The notes under the pieces are model-generated. The model did not search any database. It had not been told where the DNA came from and worked only from the letters and a program-made list of their open reading frames with translations. From positions 575,665 to 639,664 of the forward strand of contig CM074808.1 in assembly GCA_037447605.1 (NCBI GenBank): a stretch of 64,000 bases of DNA. The letters run 5' to 3'. Positions 40,201 through 49,500 of the stretch are shown piece after piece. The DNA is from Zygnema circumcarinatum (lineage: Eukaryota; Streptophyta; Zygnematophyceae; Zygnematales; Zygnemataceae). How positions within the stretch are numbered: the stretch's first letter is position 1; the number at the start of each line of letters is the position of its first letter. The translations under genes and the position numbers were made by a program.

Positions 40201-43200
40201 TCCCTCTACCTGCGGAACAGACTCCTATTTCTCCATCCCTGAACCCTTCGCTCCTTCCTTCTCCTCCATCCTCAACCCTAACCCCTCCATCTCTCCATCG
40301 CCTCCTTTTCCTTTCGGGATGGCACATCCCTTTTTTTTAACCCTCTTGGGTTTCAGTCCCTCCTTTCTCTCCTTCATCCCATTTCCTTCCTTCATTTTCT
40401 TCACCCCCTCTTACAACCGAACTGGCGCTCCCTATTTCTTCCCCCATCCTCACCCTCCTCTTCCCCCAACCTCACCCTCTCTTTTCCCTTTCAGGAAGGC
40501 ACTCCCTCTTTCTCCACCTCCTAGCGCGTCACCCCGTCCTCCCTCAGCTATTGCCTTAACCTCAACTCTGCCCTCTTCTCCCTCTATCCCTTCCTTTCCC
40601 TGCTAGGGAAGGACGACCTCTTCCTCCACCTACCCTCTCACCATCTCCTCCCTCTTCCTTCCGCAACCCCTCCCTTCCCTTCTTTCTCTCTCGATAAGGA
40701 AATCCCACTTTCTCCAACACCTCTTGTTACTTGGTCCATCCCCTGGCCCTCCGTCTTCTCTTCCTCAACCCTCCCTTCCACGCCCTCGAAGAAGAGAGCC
40801 CCTTCCTTCTCCACCCACTGTCTTATCACTACTTCAACTCTCCCCCTCTCGCCCCACCCTCTCCTTTCCTTTTACCTCCACTACTACCCCCCGCAGAAGA
40901 AAATTCCCGTCGTTTCCCTCCACCTCTCCTTTCCTACATCCTCCTTTCTAATTCCCAAACCCATTTCACCCTATCCTGCCTTCCCCCTTCTCCTGTTTTT
41001 GTCGTTGGCAAGAAACTACTTCCTACTTGTCCTTNNNNNNNNNNCCCCCCCCCTTTTACCTCCATTTTTCCCTTCTCCACTTTCTTTTTCGTTGTTTTTT
41101 CCTTCCGTCCTTATCTTCCCAGAAGGAAAGTCCCCCCATTTTCCCGCAAGCCCATTGCTATCTCTACCCTGTTGTTCGCTTTCCCTGGCCTTTCCTTTTC
41201 CCCCCTCTCACCTCCTTTTCTCTCTGGTAAAGCTTGCTTTTTTCTCCCATCCCCTAAACCCATCCCTTCAGCAGGTAGATCTCTTTACCCTTTTGGTTTG
41301 AAGATCAGCATGCTTAGCCTCCCATTCCCTTCCGTCCGATCCCTTCTATTCGCTGCTAGTTCCTTCTGTTCTCTGTTCAGATTATCGCTTCCAACAGTAA
41401 ATCATTTACTACCATTTGTTGCGCATCTCCTTGCAATTGGACAAGGATAAGGTCATTTTTACTTTGCCATTATTAAAAAGGGGTCTATTTCAAAATGTCT
41501 AACGTCCAATATGACGGACTCACCTTCGCTCCCCGTCAACAAGCTTGTCCTCCTTTCGGTGACTTTTTCTGAGTCAAATTGCGTATATTCATTTGCTTCT
41601 TTGACTCTGCTGTGAATTTGCTCAGATGTGGGATGAGGATATGTACGTCACGGTTCAAATACTGTTTCATTCGTTATTGCCTCTGGTGTTCTGCGATCTA
41701 TTTTTCGCGCAGTGCAAGAAAGACTTATTCACTTTCTCGTATTGTGGCTGTTTGCAGCAAGTCCGCCTCCTTCACCTCCGCCCCCTTCGCCTCCACCGCT
41801 ACCGCCTTTCCCTCCCGGTAAGGCACCACCACCTTCTCCACCTCCGCCGCCATCTCCTCCACCCCCATCACCCCCTCCACCACCTCCGTCACCTCCTCCA
41901 CCATCTCCACCACCCCCCTCACCGCCACCATCACCCCCACCACTACCGCCTTTCCCTCCCGGTAAGGCACCACCACCTTCTCCACCTCCGCCGCCATCTC
42001 CTCCACCCCCATCACCCCCTCCACCACCTCCGTCACCTCCTCCACCATCTCCACCACCCCCCTCACCGCCACCATCACCCCCACCACTACCGCCTTTCCC
42101 TCCCGGTAAGGCACCACCACCTTCTCCACCTCCGCCGCCATCTCCTCCACCCCCATCACCCCCTCCACCACCTCCGTCACCTCCTCCACCATCTCCTCCA
42201 CCTCCATCACCCCCCCCACCACCTCCTTCACCTCCTCCACCATCTCCACCACCCCCCCTCCTTCACCTCCTCCACCATCTCCACCACCCCCCTCGCCGCC
42301 ACCATCACCCCCACCACTACCGCCTTTCCCTCCCGGTAAGGCACCACCACCTTCTCCACCTCCGCCGCCATCTCCTCCACCCCCATCACCCCCTCCACCA
42401 CCTCCGTCACCTCCTCCACCATCTCCACCACCCCCCTCACCGCCACCATCACCCCCACCACTACCGCCTTTCCCTCCCGGCAAGGCACCGCCACCTTCTC
42501 CACCTCCGCCACCATCTCCTCCACCTCCATCACCCCCCCCACCGCCTCCTTCACCTCCTCCACCATCTCCACCACCCCCCTCGCCGCCACCATCACCCCC
42601 ACCACTACCGCCTTTCCCTCCCGGCAAGGCACCGCCACCTTCTCCACCTCCGCCACCATCTCCTCCACCTCCATCACCCCCCCCACCGCCTCCTTCACCT
42701 CCTCCACCATCTCCACCACCCCCCTCGCCGCCACCATCACCCCCACCACTACCGCCTTTCCCTCCCGGCAAGGCACCGCCACCTTCTCCACCTCCGCCAC
42801 CATCTCCTCCACCCCCATCACCCCCTCCACCACCTCCGTCACCTCCTCCACCATCTCATCACCCCCCCCACCACCTCCTTCACCTCCTAGGCTCCTCCAC
42901 CATCTCCTCCACCTCCATCACCCCCCCCACCACCTCCTTCACCCCCCCCCCCCCCACCACCTCCTTCACCTCCTCCACCATCTCCACCACCGCCTACGCC
43001 ACCACCATCACCCCCTCCACCATCACCACCTCCACCATCTCCACCTGTTCCAGTTGGAACACCTTCACCTCCACCATCACCCCCACTCCTCTCTCCTTCC
43101 CCACCTCCACCATCTCCTCCACCTCCCTTCCCTTCCCCTCCTCCCCCATCACCCCCACCACCATCGCCTCCCGTTCCTGTGGGTACACCTTCACCTCCTC

Positions 43201-45128
43201 CATCACCCCCACCCCCCTCTCCTTTCCCACCTCCGCCATCTCCTCCACCTCCTTCTCCTTCCCCTCCTCCCCCATCACCCCCACCGCCGTCTCCTCCCGT
43301 TCCTGTTGGCACCCCTTCACCTCCTCCATCACCACCACCTCCTCCACCATCACCCCCACCCCCCTCTCCTTCCCCACCTCCACCGTCGCCTCCACCTCCC
43401 TTCCCTTCCCCTCCTCCCCCATCTCCCCCGCCACCATCACCTCCCGTTCCGGTCGGCACCCCTTCACCTCCTCCATCACCACCACCTCCTCCTCCATCAC
43501 CCCCGCCCCCCTCTCCTTTCCCACCTCCGCCATCTCCTCCACCTCCCTCTCCTTCTCCCCCTCCCCCATCACCCCCACCACCATCACCTCCCGTTCCTGT
43601 CGGCACCCCTTCACCTCCTCCATCACCACCACCTCCTCCACCATCACCCCCGCCCCCCTCTCCTTTCCCACCTCCGCCATCTCCTCCACCTCCCTCTCCT
43701 TCCCCACCTCCCCCATCACCCCCACCACCATCACCTCCCGTTCCTGTCGGCACCCCTTCACCTCCTCCATCACCACCACCACCTCCACCATCACCTCCAC
43801 CTCCCTCTCCTTCCCCTCCTCCTCCATCACCCCCACCACCATCACCTCCCGTTCCTGTCGGCACCCCTTCACCTCCTCCATCACCACCACCTCCTCCACC
43901 ATCACCCCCGCCCCCCTCTCCTTTCCCACCTCCGCCATCTCCTCCACCTCCCTCTCCTTCCCCACCTCCCCCATCACCCCCACCACCATCACCTCCCGTT
44001 CCTGTCGGCACCCCTTCACCTCCTCCATCACCACCACCTCCTCCACCACCTCCACCCCCCTCTCCTTTCCCACCTCCACCATCACCTCCACCTCCCTCTC
44101 CTTCCCCTCCTCCTCCATCACCCCCACCACCATCACCTCCCGTTCCTGTCGGCACCCCGGCTCCCCCTCCATCACCCCCTCCTCCACCTCCGTCTCCACC
44201 GCCGCCCTCTCCCCCACCGCCTTCTCCACCACCTCCACCTCCCTCACCACCCCCGCCCTCCCCCCCACCCCCCTCTCCTCCACCCCCTCCTCCCTCGCCA
44301 CCCCCTCCATCTCCACCACCCCCCTCTCCTCCACCACCACCTCCCTCACCACCCCCTCCCTCTCCCCCACCTCCCTCTCCTCCACCACCACCTCCCTCAC
44401 CACCCCCTCCCTCTCCCCCACCTCCCTCTCCTCCACCACCACCTCCCTCTCCTCCACCACCACCTCCCTCACCACCTCCTCCCTCTCCCCCACCTCCCTC
44501 TCCTCCACCCTCTCCTCCCTCACCGCCCCCTCCCTCTCCCCCACCTCCCTCCCCACCACCCCCTCCTCCCTCACCTCCTCCAACTTCGCCTCCACCTCCC
44601 TCTCCTCCCCCTCCACCTCCCTCACCCCCGCCTCCCTCACCGCCACCTCCTTCCCCACCTCCACCCCCTCTCTGTCCGACCGATTGCCCAGCAAACCCCT
44701 TCGACCTCTGCGACTTTTACTTCCTGGGCTATGAGTTTGAGGTTCCCATTCTGCCCATTGGCTCTTCTGGGCCTGATGAGTCCATCAGCCCCCCCATCTA
44801 CTTCAACGACACTGGGATCACCATTCCTGTGGAAGTCGACAACTCCCAGCAGGGCCGCTTCCTTCAATGCCCCGTTCCTGCAAGTGGAGGCTCTGCCGGT
44901 GACCAGTTCTATGCTGTTGGCCAAATTGCCCGTGTCCTTGTTCGCACCTTCCAGACAACTCCCGGTCGGGAGTTCTTTGAGAACCGCTGCGTCCTCCTGC
45001 CCTTGGGATCCATTCAGCTCGTCCTCACTATTGATGGGGTAGAGCGCACTGTCAATGTGCCACCGGACTTCGACCTCCTCCCCACCACTCCGGAGCGCAT
45101 GTGCGTTATCTTCAAGACCTCGGCTTAA
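31263..45128 (+). CDS. Giant proline-rich (HRGP-like) cell-wall protein with two homologous globular domains
   Basis: Exons 31263-31528 and 32196-32391 plus the 5' part of an exon from 32699 encode a signal peptide (LAAAVALCAISVLVLTEGAA) and a globular domain of about 160 residues starting CPSNPLGQCAFYF. From about 32990 the sequence becomes Pro/Ser/Lys/Gly repeats (PPSPPPP, PPGKAPPP) like hydroxyproline-rich wall proteins. At 44673-45128 a second globular domain, CPANPFDLCDFYFLGYE onward, ends at TAA 45126-45128. The two domains align: AGNQFYV/AGDQFYA, FYENQCYVLPLNAIQL/FFENRCVLLPLGSIQL, RRCVVFQT/RMCVIFKT. I infer a dumbbell protein in the extracellular matrix. Caveats: the proline frame shifts several times in the repeats, there is a 10-N gap, and 40-41.7 kb is degenerate, so this could be two genes (second start perhaps ATG 41712). 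I know no named family for the domain. Confidence 0.6.
33500..36850 (+). repeat. 123-bp (41-codon) proline-coding tandem array
   Basis: Units of 123 bp, each with the landmark CCTCCTGGGAAAGCACCACC (PPGKAPP in the proline frame), repeat about 25 times; adjacent landmarks at 33518, 33641 and then 34008 confirm the period. In one frame a unit reads PFPPGKAPPPSPPPSPSPPP and so on. In the next it is Thr/Ser-rich (TSTTTPLPSWESTTS), and in the third His/Leu/Pro-rich. Single-C losses, for example near 33850, move the open frame between these readings. Confidence 0.9.
36851..40050 (+). repeat. Diverged proline-coding repeats (PPGNA/PPGKAP type)
   Basis: It continues the previous array with lower regularity. 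Alternating units carry CCTGGGAATGCA (PGNA) or CCTGGTAAAGCACC (PGKAP). Between 38,520 and 38,900 there are three almost identical 120-bp copies. The proline reading is again spread over several frames. The coding status of this part is uncertain. Confidence 0.75.
40051..41759 (+). other. Degenerate C/T-rich region between repeat arrays
   Basis: The sequence is still pyrimidine-rich but no longer has regular proline codons; readings are Leu/Ser/Phe-rich. A 10-N gap is at 41035-41044. From about 41450 to 41759 it becomes ordinary AT-richer DNA, ending in an acceptor-like TGTTTGCAG (41751-41759). It may be decayed repeat, an intron, or a boundary between two genes. Confidence 0.5.
41035..41044. 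other. Assembly gap (10 N)
   Basis: Ten N residues, followed by a run of C. A short scaffolding or polishing gap inside the degenerate repeat region. Confidence 0.97.
41760..42890 (+). repeat. 144-bp (48-codon) proline-coding tandem array
   Basis: Copies are marked by TTCCCTCCCGGTAAGGCACC or its GGCAAGG variant, at about 41817, 41961, 42105, 42335, 42479, 42623 and 42767. The spacing is 144 bp except for one longer unit. In the proline frame each unit reads PPFPPGKAPPPSPPPPPSPP and continues PPSPPPP. A frame change occurs near 42250. Confidence 0.9.
43050..44670 (+). repeat. Third proline array (PVGTPSPP units) and terminal PPSPPPP block
   Basis: Units carry CCTGTCGGCACCCCTTCACC (PVGTPSP), spaced 111 or 147 bp apart between about 43050 and 44160. 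Then come about 500 bp of plain PPSPPPP repeats running directly into the C-terminal globular domain in one continuous frame from 43179 to the stop at 45128. This supports the view that this array and the C-terminal domain belong to one protein. Confidence 0.9.
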
Positions 45129-46525
45129 AGCCATTGAGAGAACGAACGGGGGACCGGGCGGCAGTCAAGCTGGCTGGCAGCTTCCTGGAAGCTTCCTTGC
45201 AGCCCTCAGCAGCTGTGGCTGGGGTCGTTTTCTACGTGTCTTGTGTACGTTGGTGTGTGAAAGTTCAAGGCAGAAGGTCCGTTCCTTTCCTTGGAACGGC
45301 AATGTTCCTGGTAATAACGGCTGTTCCTTGGGTGGGTGGCTATAGAGGTGGGTGATAGCTGTAGTGGTAGGAAGTTTATCGAGGTAGGGGCCTTGTTTGC
45401 AGGTCGGTTGTTTGATTTTTTGTTCCTTTGTTTCAATAGCTCGAGATCCTATTGTTGATTACTCTTCAACTTCGTCTCAAAATGATTTTGTTCAATTGGT
45501 TTAGTGTTTTGACTATTTTTGGTGTTGAGGTTTTTGGGTTTTACGGCGTATGCCGATCTTGCTGCATTGCACGAAAGCCCGTGATGTGATGCACTTGATC
45601 GTCTCATTCGAGCACATTGGTTGACATGATTTAATTTCATAAACTGGCCTTGATGTGATATACTGGATGTGGTGTGATCAATCGGTTGGGACATGGTCAG
45701 CGAAGTGTCGTGTTTGGCTGTCTAAAATTTGAATGTTGCATTGCGAATCATCTCCCTATTTGGATGGGTGTTCTGCATGTGACGGGTTTGGATGTCACGA
45801 ACTGTATACGCAGTCGCTGGTCTCTGCAGCCATGCAGGAAATTTGGGACAGGAGAACAGGAATAGACTGATGAATAACAGTGACTTCTTAGCCATTAGCT
45901 GCCTCGAAGGAATTCAGAACCAGTCGGTTAAAGCACGAGCTTCTCGTGTCTGTCTCATCTCACTTCAACACGACGCCGTACTTTAGGACATGGCCCTAAA
46001 GTCAGTCACACCTTCCACTTTAGTCTGAGTCTTAGTAAGAATGTGCTCATGAGGTGACTAACACCTGCCGTTGTAGCACGCGTGACGGGCAGTTGAGTGG
46101 CTATTTCTAGTTACTGTATTCTGACCAGGGACAGGTCTGAGGCGGCGATCATTGGAAAGAGCGCCCCACCTCATGTCCGTTGATCCTGACTTGAGAGTAC
46201 GTCCAATGGCCACATTGGCCTGGCCTTACTTTTGTATGACTGGTCGACCACGGCTTTCCAATACAAAATTGGTCCATTTGGTATTATGCGAAATTGTATG
46301 GGGGAGAGGAAATAGCAGAGGATGTGGCATTGGTCTCACGATGGTGATGCCATCAAATGTACAGGGACAGAGACAAAATGTAAACGAGAAATATTATTAG
46401 GAAGTAGTTTTAATCACCATCGCCTTTACGATAAAACACAGAATACTTTGCCTCCAATGGAAGCCTCAAAGTCCTTAACCCTGAGCTCGAAAATGTAAGA
46501 CGTTAGAAAGCAGCAGGCGACTTGA
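45129..46525. other. Intergenic region with one dispersed-repeat copy
   Basis: It includes the presumed 3' UTR of the proline-rich gene. At about 46331-46395 there is a copy of the dispersed repeat with core GATGATGCCATCAAATGTACA-like sequence (exact here: GGTGATGCCATCAAATGTAC). No other gene is seen. Confidence 0.5.
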
Positions 46526-49500
46526 ATGGAGGAGGCAGAGCTTCAAACCATGGCTTCCATCACGAAGAACCCCTTCTTTGAAGAAGGTGTTGCCAGCTGG
46601 CGCGCACTGACTGGCGGTGACCCGCGCTGCTGCCTCTCGTTCCACACGCGCGAGGAGCTTCCAGAAGCCACGGAATCGCCTGTGAGATTGCGGGGCCTCT
46701 GTTGCTTCTTTTTCTTCTTTATATTTTAAAGTTTGTTGGTGAGCTCTAGGGTTTCCACGCTCCAGAAAGTTTTGGAATTTACTGTAGGATGAAGTGGAAG
46801 GCGTTTATTGAAACTGAAAGCATGGATAGACGTTCAGAGAATCCAGAAATGATTCGCTGTATGATTTTGACCGAGTCAATCTTCCATTTGTCGAACACAT
46901 ATGCAGCTTGTGAATGCCGACTCTCTCTCCCTCTATATGCCTCCCTCTCCTACTCCCTCTCCCTCACGCGTTACTTCTCCCTCTCCCTTCGTTCTATCTC
47001 TCTCCCCCTCTCCCTCTCCCTCTCTGCAGCAGAACAGCCGCTACGTGTTGGTGTCGGGCCGTAAAGCGAGTTGGCAAGGCCTCGCTCAAGATGTGCAGCT
47101 CGAGCCAAATCGAAAATACAAAGTTTCCTCCGAAATTTCAATAGCGGGAGCGGATTCCGCTCCCGTTCATGTCACGCTCAACCTAAAGCATCGCGATGGA
47201 AGTGAGTGGAAGAAGGCTGGAGGCGCCTATATTTGCCTTGGAAGGTGGGTTTAAAAGCTTGGCTACATTCAAAGGCGATGTTTCAGAGAGGTTTCGAGGT
47301 CCTAAAGGGCCCTAGGCCTAGAAATCAACATCTTTAAGAGGCGAGGCGAGGAGAGAAGGGGAGAGGAGAGGAGAGGAAAGTTGAAGAGGGGAGGAGGGGA
47401 GGAGGGGATGAGGAGGAGGAGAGGGGCGGAGGGGCGAAGTGGCGGAGGGGCGGAGGAGAGGAGGGGAGGAGCGAGGAGAGAGGAGAGAGGATAGGGAAGG
47501 AAGGAGGAGGGGAGGAGGGGAGGGAGGGAGGGGGGGGGAGAAGGAGGAGGGGGAGGAGGAGAGGGGGAGGTGGGGAGGGCGAGGGGGGAAGGGGGTGAAA
47601 AAGAAAAAAAGGAAAACCCTACAAGCCCTACAAACCCTAAAAACTCTGTATTTGGGACAAGGGCAGGGCGTCCGTATTGGTTCTCCATGGTTGATTGAAG
47701 CCTGAATATTATCCGCTATACCATGCTCAATATGAGAAAGACAAGCAGAGGGTGCATCGACTGGATAACAAAGCCCACATTCTCGACATCTTATGTTTAC
47801 ATAGTTTAAAGCGTTAATTCAATTGAATTCAGCTCTATTTTTTCCTCTGGTTTCATTCTAAAATGTTGTTAATGCGGAACTGTGCTTGATGGCTGTGACC
47901 AGTGTCACAGCGACGAAGTCACGTTTTGTGACTCTCTCAGGGGAGCTTAAGGGCCTCCTGGAAATTCCCCCAATAGCAACGGCCTATGTGGAAGGGCCAC
48001 CTGGTGGGGTCGACCTCCTTGTGGCATCGTTTTCCATCCTTTCCGTAGACGGAAATCCGCAAACGGAACGTCGCATGCACATGGAAGTGAGCATTCCTTT
48101 GTTCCAACCCTTCTTCTGGAATCGTTTATCGTCAGTTTCCGATTCTTACAACCGTAGAAGCCCTAAGAGACCTAAATGTCCTGAACCCAAACCCTTCCCA
48201 TACCCTCACCCTTCCGTCCCCCCCCCCCTCTCTCTCTCTCTCCCTTCCCTCCCCCGAATCCCCAGGAAAAGAAAGCAACTTCTTCAATTACTCGAAATTC
48301 CTATTTCCGAGAAGGAACGGCAGGATGGTATGTGCTGGCGGGGGGGAGTGCCAGCTGTCAGCTCTCCGTACATGATGTTAAGGACCTTCCCAAAACCATT
48401 TCGCCTCCTGTGAGTTCTCTGCAGACTTTCTTAAAAACCACAAGATATATATAAGACATACAAGATATATATATATCTTATATATATATATAAGATATAT
48501 ATATATAAGATATATATATATAAGATATATGTCCGCGATATTCAGAAGTAGCAGGCAAATTAGTTTTTTGCATTTTTTTTTTGCTTTTTTCCGATGGTCT
48601 TCAAACGAGCATCTCCTAGATCCGTTCGTGACCGTCTAATGTCTGGAATTTCAAAGCAATTTTTGAAGGCCCAAAAAGCCTAAGAAAGGCGACCATCTCC
48701 TGCATTGTCTATGCAGGGTAACAGCAAATATGCAGTTCTGTCAGGCCGTAAAGCGGGCTGGCACGGTGTTGCACAAGACATAGAACCTCAGTTTCAAGCG
48801 AACCGTAAATATGAAGTACGTGCAGAAGTTGCCGTGAGAGGAGTGAAATCTGCTCAAGTTTTGGCGACACTTGCTCTAAAAAATCAGAATGGAAGCGACT
48901 GGAAAAAAACCCAAAATCCTTACATCAACATGGGAAGGTTCGAACACTGCCCCATACATTGCTTCTAGCATAATACCTTCAGTCAAAATCTCAAAACTCC
49001 CTGATCCCTAAATGAGGCTGACTGATAGATAAGAAGCAAAAAGCCTTACAGAAGGTTGATAACTTCCGAAAGCCTATATATAGAAATTAACTAGAATTAG
49101 AAAAAGAAATCAGAAAAAAATCAACAACAGACGTATGTGTGGTGCGTGTAACCAGCGTCACTGCAAGCGACTCGGAGTTTGTGATTCTAGCGGGAATTTT
49201 GAAGGGCCTCAATGAAGTTCCGCCGAAATTAACAGCCTATCTGGAGGGGCCACCTGGCTGTACGGATCTCTTCATTTCGTCGTTTTCTATATGCGCAGTC
49301 GATGAGCCGAAACCCTTCCAGCCGCCTGAGTCAGGGCCTTTTCCGAAGGTAAATTGCTTAAAAAAAACACTTTAAAAATGTACAAGGAAAGTCGAGACTT
49401 GCTACAATATCAGTGGAGGGAGTGGCGGCAATCCTTTGTGTGGGGGGGGAGCAGCAGTGATCATATATGTTTATTTTCGAACTTCACAGCCCTTCTCTCT

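Noticed and set aside
32812-44694. Long minus-strand Gly/Glu/Val-rich frames (GGGEGGGG, VVEVKGEGKEG)
   Set aside because: Antisense of the proline-coding repeats; the sense strand has the signal peptide, introns and globular domains.
31263-45128. Identification as a Volvox-type pherophorin
   Set aside because: The overall layout is similar, but the cysteine pattern and motifs of the two globular domains are not ones I recognise as the pherophorin domain.
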